A stretch of DNA of 64,000 bases from positions 2,294,001 to 2,358,000 of the forward strand of contig OZ218962.1 of NCBI GenBank assembly GCA_965112735.1. The letters run 5' to 3'. The notes below the pieces were generated by a model. It searched no databases, was not told the origin of the DNA, and worked only from the letters and a program-made list of their open reading frames with translations. How positions within the stretch are numbered: position 1 is the stretch's first letter; the number at the start of each line of letters is the position of its first letter. A program made the position numbers and the translations under genes. This document shows, one piece after another, positions 36,694 through 48,061 of this stretch. Source of the stretch: Phaeosaccion multiseriatum (lineage: Eukaryota > Ochrophyta, other classes).

Positions 36694-39600
36694 GAGGTCA
36701 GACACCGGGATAAATGGCAGTGGATGAGTAGGGTTGGAAGGGAGACACACACGCGCACACACACATACATACATACATACATACATACACGCACACACAC
36801 CCACACACCGAATCCTTACGTAGTCCAAACGTAGTCCGTACATAACTAAGCCATCCGCTGCCATCTGCCATACCTGCACTTGTCTGGAGAGGTCCGCTTC
36901 ACTCCTCTTGAGCTCCTCCACCTCCAACATGTGCTTCTCACAGCTGGCGGCAGCTTCGTTGCGCTCGGATTCGACTCGGTAAATGTGCTGCATGGCTTCG
37001 TCCAGACGCATGCTCAGCTGCTCGTGACTCTTGAGGGCTCGACTGTCGTGTGGTAGTGGTGTGTTGTGTCACAAACAGAGACAACATACACACACACACA
37101 GAGGGAGAGAAACATACAAACACACACAGAGAGAGAGAGAGAGAAACATACAAACATGGGTAAAGAGTGAGGATGGAAGGGAGGTGGGGAGGGAGGAAGA
37201 AAGCAAAAAAAGGGAAAGCCACACTCTGGAGGAGGAAAGGAAAACCATCAGAGGCCGGCAAGATGACGGCAAATAAGCAAATAAGCAGATAGGCAGAAAG
37301 GCAGATAAGCAAATAGGCAGATAGGCGGATTACGTAAGACAAACGTAAAACGTACGTACCGGTAGTCCCTCTTCTGCGCGGCCATGATGGGGGCCTTGGA
37401 TTCAATGTCCTTCAACACTCGATTCAAGTACACCTCCAAACGCCGCCGCTCTGCTCGCTCGTGGGCACGGCCACTCTCCGCCTCCACCAGCCTGGGGAGG
37501 GGGGGAGGAGGAGGAGGAGGAGGAGGAGGAGGAGGAGGAGGGGGAGGAGGAAGAGGGGGAGGAGGAGGAGGAGGAGGAGGAGGAGGAGGGGGAGGAGGAG
37601 GAGGAGGAGGAGGAGAAGGAGGAGGAGGAGGAGGAGGAGGAGGAGGCTGAGCATTTCGTACGTAAGGCAACCACGTAATCAACGACCCCCACCCTCGCCC
37701 CAGGCATCCTCCCTCCCAAGTGCGTACCTGTCTGTGACCTCCGTGACGTCGAGGCCCTGTGCAGCCTCCTTGACGGCCTCACTTACACGCAGCTCCTCGT
37801 TACTCTGTCAAGCGAGTGGCGATAGAGAGAGAGAGAAGGAGATGAACGAGAGGGAGAGAGAGGGAGTGGGCGGGAGAGGGGGAGAGAGGGGAGTGAGAAA
37901 GAGGAGGAGAGGGAGTGAGAAAGAGGAGCAGAGGGAGTGAGAAAGAGGAGGAGAGGGAGTGAGAAAGAGGAGGAGAGGGAGTGAGAGAGAGGAGGAGAGG
38001 GAGAGAGAGAAAAGGAGAAATTCGCATCAGCAGAAAGAAACTAATGTCATTCCAACATGAAAAGGGGAAGCCCCACAGTCCCACTTCCAAGCCCTCCCTC
38101 TCTCCCTCCCTCCCTCCCTCCTCCCTCCGTCCTCCGTCCCCACCTCCCTCCTTCCTCCCCTCCCTCTCCCTCCCTCCCTCCCTCACCTTCGCTTCTCCCC
38201 CTTCCGGTGCAGCAGCAGGAAGCAGCGCCAGGACCGGCACCGGCACTGAAGAGGAAGAGGGAGAGGAGGACGAGGAAGAAGACGCCTGCACCTTCGCTAA
38301 GAGCTCCTTCTCCCTCTCCGCCACCTCCTCCCGAAGCTTGTCCAGTGATACCTTCGCCTCTTGCTTGATCTCTGCGAGGGGGTGTCAAGACGCAAAGATA
38401 GCGTGAGGGCGGAGGGTTGGGAGGAGGGGGTGTCAGGACAGGGGGTGGTGCCAGGACAGGCAGAGAGAGAGTGTGTGTGTGTCAGGACCGGGGATGTATG
38501 GAGCGGACAAAGGTATCCTTCCCACCCTCCTCCTCCTTCCTTCCCTCCCTCCCTCTCGTCTTCCCTCCCACCCTCCCTCCCTCCTTCCCTCCCTCTCCTC
38601 CTCCCTCCTTCCCTCCCTCTCCTCCTCCCTCCCTCCCTCCCTCACCATTGAGCTCTCTGTCGGCGCTCTCTCGCTGCTGCCTGAGCCTCTTGGCCATCTC
38701 CGTGATGCGCTTCTCTGCCGCCTCCGAGATGGCCTGGGCCTCCGTCTGAGGGCAGGGGGGAGAGGGAGGGAGAGAGGGAAGGAGAGAGGGAGGGAGAGGG
38801 AGAGGAAGGGAGGCGGTGAGGGAGGGAAGGAGGGAAGGCGGGGGGAGGGGGAGGGGGGGGTGAAAGGAGGGAGAAGGAAGCGGGAGTATGAGCCAGGCCA
38901 AAGAGAGAAGGGTGGGAGGGCTGGACGAGGCAGAAGGCAACAAAAGGCCAAAACCAGCGAGCGACGGGGCAGCGCTGAGCAGCTGTGGGAATTCCTCTCT
39001 CTCCGTCCAGGGGGCTCAGTCCCTCCCTTCCGCTCCCTCTGAATCACCAACACACGCACCTCCTTGGCGTTAACCCTGGCCATTGCATCTTCGAAGTTCT
39101 TCTTAAAGAGGTCAGCGATCCTCTGACTCGCATTGCGGTCTCTCTCTCCGTTCTCCTTAGCCTCGGCAAGGTGCTTCTCTGAAGCCTTGACCTCCTCCAG
39201 CAGCTTCTCCACTTTTGCCTCACTGAGAGGGAGAGAGAGAGAAGGGAGGGAGTCAGAGCAGGCAGGGATGGAGAGGGAGGGGGAGAGGGGGAGGAAGGCA
39301 GGGAAACACAGGAAGCAAGGGGGAGAGGGAGACAGAGGGAGGGAGGCAGGGAGGGAGGGGAGGAAGGGAGGGGCCTGGTCAGATACACGCATCTCTGTCG
39401 CCCTCTCCTCTCTCCTCTCTCCCTCTCTCGATCCCTGTCCCTGTCCCTCTCCCTTGTGATCCGTCCCACCCCACTCACTCCTCCCTCCCTTCCTCCCTCC
39501 CTCCCTCACTCCCTCACTCACTCACTCACTCACTCACCTCTTGTCTAGCTTCTCCTTGAGGGCGTCTCTGCCCTTAGTGACTTGCTCGCACTTGACCTGC

Positions 39601-40181
39601 TCCTCCTCGAGCCGGGTACTCAGAGTCATCTTCGCAGCACTCGCCTCCTTACGTACCGTCAAGAGCTGGCGAGGGGAGGGAGGGAGGGAGGGACGGAGGG
39701 AGGGAGGGGAGGGAGGGAGAGAGGGAGGAAGGAAGGGAGGGAGAGGAGGGAGAGAGGGACGGAGGGGAGGGAGAGAAGGGGGGGAGGGAGGGAGGGGAGG
39801 GAGTGGATGACAGGGAGAGATGGAGGGAGGGGAGGGGAGGGAGGGAGTGGCATGTAAGTGAGTGAGTACGTGAGAGGGTGCCACCAGCTACCCACCAGCT
39901 ACCCACCAGCTACCCACCCCCTCCTCCCCTATCGATCCATCCACTGCCATCCCCTGCCCTACCTGGTCGTTGGCGGCGTGCAGGTCCTCTTCCATTGCCT
40001 TACAATGCGCCTCTAGCTTTGAGTTGTGCCTTCGCAGTGTCTCCGCCTCCCCCACTGCCAAGGAAGCCTCACTCTGAGAGCCACTCAGTCGCTCCTGTTG
40101 GGGGTGCGGGGAAAAGGGCGCACGATGCGGGTAGTAGAAGTAGTAGTAGTAGTGGTGGTGGTGGTAGTAGTAGTGGTGGTA

Positions 40182-40253
<72 letters not shown>

Positions 40254-41838
40254 ATGGGGGTGAGATGGGGCTCACCCGATACACCGGTGCCAATGACGAG
40301 TCGGTACAAGATTGGAGGAGGAGGGGGACCAAAAGGGGGGAAGGGGAGGGAGAGTGCCGCAAAGCCGATGGCACCCGACGGCGGCAGAAGCAGAGCTTGG
40401 CAAGGGGAGGGTGCTGACGAAGCATCTTGCGGAGCCTTACGTGCCCTTTTACGGAGGCTTACGTACGTACCTGCATATCTCGGAGCTTGTCCTGTGCCTC
40501 CTCGAGCCGCTTCTCCTCTTGGCTGTAAGCCTCTCGGACGCTGTAGTGAGTTGAGTGGTAGTACAGGGGAACAATCACAGATGCCGTCAGTGCATGCAAG
40601 CCCTCTCGGAAGTGGGGTATATGTATGGGTGCGCAAACTGCAAGCAGTACAAGTGATTAAAGTGCAAAATAGGGCTGCACCACAACGTCCACTGCCATCC
40701 ATCCGCGGCTCACCCCCACCCACGGCGACACCACCCACTCAGGCTTAGGGACGCAACCACACACACCCAAGCACACACACAAACACACAAGCACACACAC
40801 AAACACACACACACGGAGAGACACACACGCACAGACCGTACGCACCGATCGAGCTCAGCCGTTTTGAGGTCCAGCCCTAGAACGGCACTATCAAGCTTGG
40901 CTCGCAGACTAGCGGCCTCATCGGTAGACGCCTTGCTCTGCGATGCCAGCGACGCCTCTTTGTCCTTCTCTTGAGCCAGGCTGGCCTCTGCCTCGCGCAG
41001 CCTCTCCTCTGTGCGATTCATTCGATGGGGATACAAGAGGGGGGAAGGGGAAAGTATGGGGGGCGGGGGGGGAGAGGTGCGAGTTGGAGACACGTGTGTG
41101 GATGGAAGGGGGCCATTCATGGGCGAGGGTTCAGACGTGAGTAGTATCGTAGGCGTCCCTCTGCCCACTCGCGCGTTGTTCGCGAAGGGGCTGAGGGAGG
41201 GCGGAAGCTCCCTCCCCTCCGCCTCTTGCCGCCGCTGCTGCTTCTCCCCCCTGCTCTCGTCACAAGACGTGAACCCTCCTCTTCGCTTCGCTTCCCTTCC
41301 AGTAATACGACAATGTCGCAGGTCGTCAAGCGGCCTGCACAAGACGATGTCCCCTACTGACAGGCCCTTGTTGCTGCCTCTGCTGCTGCTTCTGCTGCTA
41401 CTTCTGGTGGTACAAAGCTTTGCCCTGGACCAGCATCACACGAGCACATGCAATACAATAGCAATGGACCTCCCTCCCCTGCCGGTGCGATCAGATGAGG
41501 CCGAGACCGAGGGTATATCCTTCAAACGGCCTTGAGGGTGGAAGAGTAAGTCCACGTTGGACCCACGCCCGCCAGACACACTGGAAGCGCCCACGACTGA
41601 AGAAGAGAGATAGAGAGAGAGAAAGAGTGGTTCCCTACGCTTTGAACCAATCCCCATCCACCCTTCATTCTCCGCAGAGTGCTTTGTCCCCCCCCCCCTC
41701 CCTCTTACCAAGAGCTGCCTTCTCCTTGGTCAGCGTGGCCAGCTGCGTCGTCTTGCTGGAGAGCTGCTCATTGAGCTCCAGCTGCGCCTGCTCCAGGTCG
41801 TGGATCGCCTGCTCGGAATCCAGCTGGTCGTCCTCCAT
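25952..41838 (-). CDS. TPR: TPR/Mlp1/NUA nuclear-basket nucleoporin with FG-rich C-terminus
   Basis: Twenty-nine exons, summing to exactly 2,487 codons (2,486 residues): 41709-41838, 40846-41008, 40471-40540, 39963-40094, 39538-39665, 39060-39222, 38646-38745, 38187-38371, 37728-37804, 37360-37491, 36874-37042, 36349-36601, 35553-35855, 34922-35119, 34594-34718, 34319-34483, 33934-34089, 33219-33569, 32668-32868, 32300-32446, 31983-32111, 31422-31808, 31066-31134, 30520-30864, 29998-30102, 29613-29786, 28356-29399, 26766-28155, 25952-26421. Almost all of the first 1,900 residues are coiled coil. Exon 24 has the diagnostic TPR/Mlp1 segment: LATLRESNTLLRSEKEQ, then LEEWKKRVQSLLSTFKQVDP. An RG-rich start of exon 28 (RGRGGGGRGAFGG) and about ten FG dipeptides precede an acidic end. 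TPR forms the nuclear-basket filaments. Exons 14, 18, 20, 27, 28 and 29 contain dispersed motifs. The start ATG is the first Met of exon 1; further 5' exons cannot be excluded. Confidence 0.93.
26460..26640 (+). repeat. (GACA)n and (GAGT)n tracts in a TPR intron
   Basis: GACA repeats about 26468-26510 followed by GAGT/GAGC repeats about 26535-26633. GAGT-type tracts recur in other introns at 25.5, 43.3, 44.1, 53.5 and 54.9 kb. Confidence 0.85.
27403..28040 (-). repeat. Cluster of seven M1 motifs inside TPR exon 28
   Basis: Copies or variants start at about 27403, 27511, 27541, 27617, 27797, 27986 and 28023, in both orientations. On the coding strand they read AVGDTP, SVGDTS, AVGETP, DGDTA, VSSTA, AVGDTA and VGGTGA. 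Two more copies lie in exon 27 (about 28853 and 29100) and one in exon 29 (about 26120). Confidence 0.8.
30199..30519 (+). repeat. (AC)n tract starting at a splice donor
   Basis: Over 300 bp of ACACAC with CCACAC, TACATA and CGCAC variants. On the transcript strand it begins as GTGTGTGTG directly at the donor of TPR exon 24, so the donor is part of the microsatellite. Confidence 0.9.
35868..36150 (+). repeat. (GT)n minisatellite with TTGCGTGTATATACATG core
   Basis: Six copies of the phrase GCGTGTATATACATG are separated by (GT)n runs of growing length, left of TPR exon 13's acceptor. ATATATATAT precedes the array. Confidence 0.9.
36608..36694 (+). repeat. (TTG)n microsatellite
   Basis: About 29 TTG triplets (CAA on the TPR sense strand) end about 7 nt from the acceptor CGACAG of TPR exon 12. 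Confidence 0.9.
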
Positions 41839-42253
41839 CGGCTCTTTTTTTGATGGCCCAGTCCTCCATCCCATCTTGCAATCCAATGGCCCAGTCCTAT
41901 GCAAGGCTATAGCGGGCGGCCCTCTTTTTTTGGCTGTTGACCGTAGTGCACCTTTGGTAGGAAGAGAGAGAGAGAGAGAGAGAGAGAGCATCATCACGGG
42001 AGGAGCTTATTTGCAACTGCGGGTGCCCAATCGGAGAGCATCCATACCGCAGCCACGCCGAAAGTAAGAGAGTATAAGTCACCGCGTGGCACTCAACGAC
42101 GCTTGCTTGAGGGACAACTAGGGAGCTCCGCAGCCGTGGGAGGAGGCCCAGGAGAGCCTCGATTATACTGCTGGGGCTACCATCGAAGCAAGTGAGCTCA
42201 CCCCAACGGGAAGAGCAAACAGTGGGGGGCAAGGAACACAGGAGGAAGGAAGC
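41839..42253. promoter_or_regulatory. Divergent region between TPR and Derlin starts
   Basis: This 415-bp stretch lies between two start codons that point away from each other. GGCCCAGTCC(T/A) occurs twice (about 41857 and 41889), and a (GA)n run lies about 41967-41988. No conventional core promoter motif stands out. Confidence 0.5.
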
Positions 42254-44502
42254 ATGCCCGTGCACCGGGTCGGCGACGGAGGAGGGCCTCAGGAGTGGTA
42301 CAACTCGCTTCCCCCCGTCAGTAAGGTCCTCTTCACCAGTGTCATCGGCGTGTTCGTGCTCACCTTCGTGGGGGCGCTACACCCGGCGCAGATCCACCTC
42401 GACTACCCGCAGATTAAGAAGAACTTTCAGGTGAGAAGGATAGGCGTGGTGCAATACTTACTGTGTATGCTTTTCTCTCCCACTGTGATCCCTCTCTCTT
42501 GCTCTAACTCTTTCTCCCCCTCCTCTCTCGCTCCCTCATTCTACCACAGATTTGGCGACTGTTCACAAATGCCGTGTACTTCGGTGGACCGGGCTTTGCC
42601 TTCTTCATGAATCTGATGATGGTGGTCAGATACTCCCCACTGTAAGTTGCTCACTCCCTGCAGCCTTTAGTGGCCTGTCTACCCTCCTCCTCCTCCTCCT
42701 CCTCCTCCTCCTCCTCCTCCTCCTCCTCCTCCTCCTCCTCCTCCTCCTCCTCCTCCTCCTCCTCCTCCTCCTCCTCCTCCTCCTCCTCCTCCTCCTCCTC
42801 CTCCTCCTCCTCCTCCTCCTCCTCCCCGATTGCTCACCTCAGAACAAGATCAACACTCAGACTGTGCACTCATCTTTCTTCTCACCTTACCCTTCTTTCC
42901 CCATTGCTTTCCCTTCTCCCTGCTTTCCCTTCTCCCTCCTCATTCCCCTCCCGCTACCGCTGATCGCTCTCTCTCCCCTGCCCCTCGTTCTTCCCCTCTC
43001 TCCCCCTCTTCTTCTTCCCCTCCTCCCCTTCATTCCATGCCATGCCCAACCACACCCACCCAACTACACGCAGATACGAGCAGGATGCATTCGACACTGG
43101 CGGAGGAGGAGGCAGCGCAGACTATGCCTTTATGCTCCTGTTTGGGCTGACGCTCGTGGATTTGATCGGCATCTTTGTCCTCACAATGCCTTTTATGGGC
43201 CTCCCAATGTTGTACATGCTTATTTATGCCTGCTCTCGAAAGGTGAGGAGAGGGAGGGAGGGAGGGAGGAGGGGAGGGAGGAAGGGATAGAGGGAGGGAT
43301 GGAGGGAGGGATGGAGGGAGAGGGAGTGAGTGGGTGGGTGAGTGAGTGAGTGAGTGAGTGAGTGAGTGAGTGAGTGAGTGAGTGACGGGTTGACGAGTGA
43401 GTGTGCGCGTGTGGTGGTTGGTTGGTCGGTTGGCTGGTTGACGAGTGAGTGTGCGCGTGCGTGACATGCTCGTCTACCAGCCAACCGACCAACCAACCAC
43501 CACACGCGCACACTCACTCGTCTACCAGCCAACCAACCAACCAACCCACCAACCCTCCAACGCAATCCCCAATCCTCACCCCCCAAACAATACCACAACA
43601 CAGACGCCTAACGCCGACGCCAGCTTCTACGGCATTAGCTTCAAAGCCATCTACCTGCCCTGGGTGCTGTTGGGTATCAGCATGATCATGGGCAATGATG
43701 TGGTACCCGGTATCGTGGGTATAGCCGTGGGGCATCTCTATTACTTTCTCGTTGAGGTGAGATATAATGCACTGACTTAGAAGGAGACAACATAACACGC
43801 AATCTGTGTGTGTGTGTGCGCGTGTGTGTGTGTCTTTGTGTGTGTGTGTGTGTGTGGGCATTGCTGTGGGTCGTCGGTACTACTTCCTAGTTGAGGGTGG
43901 TGAGAGAGAGAGAGGGGGGATGCCCCCCTCGGGTTGTCGAGATCGATATTGCCTCGTCCATGTCAGTGATCGATGGTGGGGGATCAATGTGGATATTATT
44001 TGAACTGCACTGCACTGAACATGTTGGTGATACAGGTGGTGCCGGATGTGTATGGCAAGGAGCTGCTTCGGACGCCAAGCTTCCTCCTCGACTTCTTCGG
44101 CGGGTGAGTGAGTGGGAGAGTGAGTGAGGGAGGTGTGCGTGAGTGAGTGAGTGAGTGAGGTGGCGAGGTGTGTGTGAGTGAGTGAGTGAGTGAGTGAGAT
44201 GAGTGGGTGAGGCGTAGATGGTGTGGTGGTGTGGTGTGGTGTCGTGTGCCTCCCCCCCTCCCCTCTCCTCCTCTTCTCCTAATGAATAACTTGAATAAAT
44301 TGAACCCGGCCGTCTTCCCCCTCCCTCCCTCTCTCGCTTGTCATCTCTTCTCTTCTCTTTGTCTCTCTCCAGCAACGCTCAACCATACGGCCCAGGTGTA
44401 ACGGCATACCCTGCCCCTGGAGTGGTGCCAGCCCCCCGGGGACCCGGGCGGGTGGGCGGTCACTCATGGGGGTCCGGGGGGCGAGTATTAGGCTCAGACT
44501 GA
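42254..44502 (+). CDS. DER1: Derlin (Der1-like), ER-associated degradation membrane protein
   Basis: Six exons (42254-42430, 42550-42641, 43074-43242, 43604-43756, 44036-44103, 44373-44502) give 262 residues in phase. The sequence follows the Derlin pattern: WYNSLPPVSKVLF start, HPAQIHLDYPQI, the conserved IWRLFTNAVYFGGPGF with its WR pair, MVVRYSPLLYEQDAF, and the GxxxG-containing VGIAVGHLYYFL before the EVVPDVYG segment. Derlins are inactive rhomboid-fold proteins that help retrotranslocate misfolded proteins from the ER for ubiquitination. The C-terminus is Gly/Pro-rich (PYGPG, GVVPAPRGP) and I see no SHP box. The acceptor of exon 5 is formed by motif M1. Intron 3 contains a 54-bp inverted repeat. 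Confidence 0.95.
42682..42824 (+). repeat. (TCC)n microsatellite in Derlin intron 2
   Basis: About 140 bp of uninterrupted TCC triplets, followed by general CT-rich sequence up to the acceptor. Confidence 0.95.
43392..43522. repeat. 54-bp inverted repeat with 23-nt loop
   Basis: Arms 43392-43445 and 43469-43522 are reverse complements with one mismatch. Arm start: GACGAGTGAGTGTGCGCGTG. Matching arm end: CACGCGCACACTCACTCGTC. The loop contains TGAGTGTGCGCG again. It lies in Derlin intron 3 beside a (GAGT)n tract and would fold into a very stable RNA hairpin. Confidence 0.9.
44023..44035 (+). repeat. Motif M1 forming the acceptor of Derlin exon 5
   Basis: GTTGGTGATACAG ends exactly at the splice site before GTGGTGCCGGATG. 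This is the opposite orientation to the HECT acceptor copy, yet it also supplies the AG. Confidence 0.85.
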
Positions 44503-45504
44503 ATCTTCTTCTTCTTCTTCTTCTTCTTCTTCTTCTTCTTCTTCTTCTTCTTCTTCTTCTTCTTCTTCTTCTTCTTCTTCTTCTTCTTCTTCTTCTTGTA
44601 TTACGTATTGTTTGTCGTATAGAACGGCATACTAGTACTTTAGTAGGACGTTGGGCGAAGTGCCAGAGGAGGGGCGCGCACAAGTCAGCAAGAGAGAGAG
44701 AGAGAGACACACACACGCACACACACACAGAGAGAGACAGAGAGAGAGAGACAGAGGAGAGAGACAGGGCATGGGAAGAGAAGAGAAGAGAAAGGAGGAA
44801 GAGAGGTCGAGAAATTGAGAGGAGCGGACGTGGGAATGGAGGAGAAGACCGTCTTTGGAACAGCGGCAGACCATTTCGTGGGTCAAGGGCAGCGATTGCT
44901 GAGGTAGGGTTGGGGAACCAACAAAAGCAGCAGAGGGAGGAGGAGGAGGAGGAGGAGGAGGAGAGTGGAGGAGATACCTCTTTTCTCGTTTCCCCCTTCG
45001 ACGCGAATATAAGGGGATTGTTTCGTCCCTTCTATGTACATGAAATGGGTATATGGGTAGAGTACATAGTACATATGAGTATATATATATATATATATAT
45101 ATAATGTACGACCCTATGGTACATTACACATCCCCAGCGAAGCGCCCCGACGGGGTTGGGAGGGAGAGGGACCGACCGGCTGAACGGGAAGTCCCAGTTT
45201 CAGTTTCATGCCCTTGAAAGTTGCTGTTCCTACAAAGTTGCTGCTACTACTACTGCTGTGGCACCAACTGCTGCTGCTGCTGCTGCTGCTGCTGCTACGG
45301 CCACTCCTCCTCCTCCTCCTCCTCCTCCTCCTCCTCCTCCTCCTCCTCCTCCTCCTCCTCCTCCTCCTCCTCCTCCTCCTCCTCCTCCTCCTCCTCCTCC
45401 TCCTCCTCCTCCTCCTCCTCCTCCTCCTCCTCCTCCTCCTCCTCCTCCTCCTCCTCCTCCTCCTCCTCCTCCTCCTCCTCCCTCTCCTCCTACTACTACC
45501 ACTG
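44503..45504. other. Convergent region Derlin / kinase with (TTC)n and (CTC)n arrays
   Basis: Holds (TTC)n about 44505-44597, GA-rich tracts about 44690-44830, an AT dinucleotide run about 45077-45104, motif M3 (CAGTTTCAGTTTC) about 45195, a variant M1 (GGCACCAACTGCTG) about 45260 and (CTC)n about 45303-45485. The long Leu/Ser/Pro reading frames here are repeat artefacts. Confidence 0.7.
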
Positions 45505-48023
45505 CTACCGTCCCTCCTTTCTTTGTAAAACACCCCTCCTGTCCTGCTGCAGCCGAAACTGCCCCTCCGACAGGAAGGTGGTGGGGATGGTCTCTCTCGC
45601 GTCCAAACTGGTGGGGATATAGCAGGCTAACTGAGTGCCCCAGCCGTGCTGAGACAACATCCGCAGGGAGCCGCCAAAGTGACTAGCGTACAATGAAGAC
45701 ACGGGGAGGCCGATGCCCATGCCGCTGAGGGGGTCGCTGACGGGTTGGTAGGAGTGGATCTGAAGGGGGAAAGAGGGGGGGGAGGGACGGAGGGAGGGAG
45801 GGAGGGAGGGAGGGAGGGATGGAGGGAAGGAGGGTTGAGATATACCAGCCCTGTCTCTCTTTCCGTTCACTTCGCATCCCCCCACCCGACCCGACCCCAA
45901 CCCCTCTTGGTGCTTTGCCTCCACCTCTGCACAGGTGTCTGAGGTCTTCAAATACCTGCCTTGCCCTGCCCATACACCTCTACCCTACCCTACCCATACA
46001 CCTCTACTCTGCCTTGCCCTGCCCATACACCTGTATCCTACTCAAGCGTTTACACCCCACCCCGCTCTGCCCTTCCCATGCACCTTCTCCCTATAACCAA
46101 CCTCTTGGTGCTTGGCCTCCACCTCTGCGAAGGTCTCTGAGGACGTACTGAGGTATTCAAAGGCCTTATCGATCTTGTCCACTTCGATGCCCCCTCCCTC
46201 ATCGCTGATGCAGATGGAAGCGTATCGGCCGCCGCCGTTGACTATCCGCACCACAACAGGAGGGAGGCAGTCGCTGACGTCGCTGTAAGGGCACACGACC
46301 CGCACGTACACACGCACACGCACACGTACGCACACACACACACGTGTAGGGTTAGTGTCTGCCTTTCCCGTACCTGGCGTCATCCCCCCTCCCTCCGGTA
46401 CCTGGTGTCTGCACCATTCAGTACCTGGTGTCTGCACCATTCAGTACCTGGTGTCTGCACCATTCAGTGCCTGGTGTCTGCACCATTCAGTACCTGGTGT
46501 CTGCACCATTCAGTGCCTGGTCTATTCAGTACCTGGTGTCTGCACTATGCATGGGATATATACACACCTGTGCTGCACTACGGTGGCCCTGAGTGCGTTT
46601 TTGAGTCCCTCGAACAGCACGTGGTGAATGTGGCTGGGGATACAAGGTGTCAGGCACCCCACATCGCCCTCTGAGGAGCAGCAGCAGCAGCAGGAGGAGG
46701 AGGACGAGGAGGAGGAGGAGGAGGGGGGGGAGAAGGGGGAGGAGGAGGGACACACACACGCACACATACACGCAGGGCGTCAGGAAGCCCTCATCGTCCT
46801 GTAAGGAGGGGTAGGAGGAAAACAACACACACGCACACAAACGCACACTCAAACTACCCCCGCCCTCCCATCCACTGCCATCTCACCCGCATGCAGGCAT
46901 GACAACAGGACCTTCGACCGTAACGCACCGATGATAACGTCAGGGGCGTCTGTGAGGTGATGCTCAGTGATGATGAGGGTTTCCGAAATGGCTTCCTTGA
47001 CAAGGTCGGATAGGCGCTGCCGTGGAGACACTATACCCACCCTTCCCGTCTTATTCTGCTTACCCTTCATCGAGCTGAGGTAGTGGGTGCAAAGCATTTG
47101 GCAGCCAATGTGCACCTGAAGGAAGAGGAGGGGAAGGTGGAGGGGGGTTGAGGAGGAAAGCAAGGAGGGGAGGAACGCACGTGGAGTAAGGGCCCTCCCT
47201 CCCTCCCTCCCTCACTCACTCACTCACTCACTCACTCACTCACCTGCAAGAAGTCATCTACCATACCATTGAGTTCTTTGAAGGTCGGCCCGCCGCTGCT
47301 GCTGCCGCCGCCGCTACCCTCGGCAAGAGCTGCTGCATCCTTGAAGCCTTTGAGTGCGTCCATGGCTGTGCCAACGTTGGCGGCGTGCCTTTGAGACATA
47401 TTGTCTATTAACTGCCACCCAGCGACAAGAGAGGGGAAAGGGAAAGGGAGGGTCGGGGAATGGGGGAGGGGGTTTGTGGGTTCCGAACTGGGCGTCTGAC
47501 ACCCATTCTTTGCTAAGGACTCCTTCCTGAGATGTTCTCATGTGAGACCAAGGGGCTACACTTTGTGTGTTCCCTTTTATCTTTTCTCCATCTCACCTTG
47601 AGGAAGGCGTACTGGTGATCGTAGCCTGCTCTACCCGGTTGTCGATCTGCTCGACTCAGGGTGGTAATCTGGAGAGGGCAGAGAGTTAGAGAGACAGAGG
47701 GAGAGAGAGAGAGAGAGAGAGAGAGTGAGTGAGTGGAGTGGATTATACGCACATCCACACACATCCACACATCACATCCACACACACAAGCCCACGCACA
47801 CACTTACCTCATTCACGTGCACCGCGGCGTCGTCTAAGTCAGTGAATGTGTCTGAGCACACCCTGAGCAGCTGCTCCAGCGGCACGCAGTTGGCTAGGGC
47901 AAGCTCTCCGTCCGCCAATCGGACCGTGTCATCGCATAGCCTCAGCAGGTTGTCCAATCGGTACACTTGGTGGCTCAGTCGAGTCAGGAGCTGTGGGGGG
48001 ATTGTGATGCGGGGCGGGGAGAG

Positions 48024-48061
<38 letters not shown>

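Noticed and set aside
45208-45622. Several long frames of Leu, Ser or Pro on the plus strand and Gly/Arg on the minus strand
   Set aside because: All derive from the (CTC)n array; no start context, domain or splice partner.
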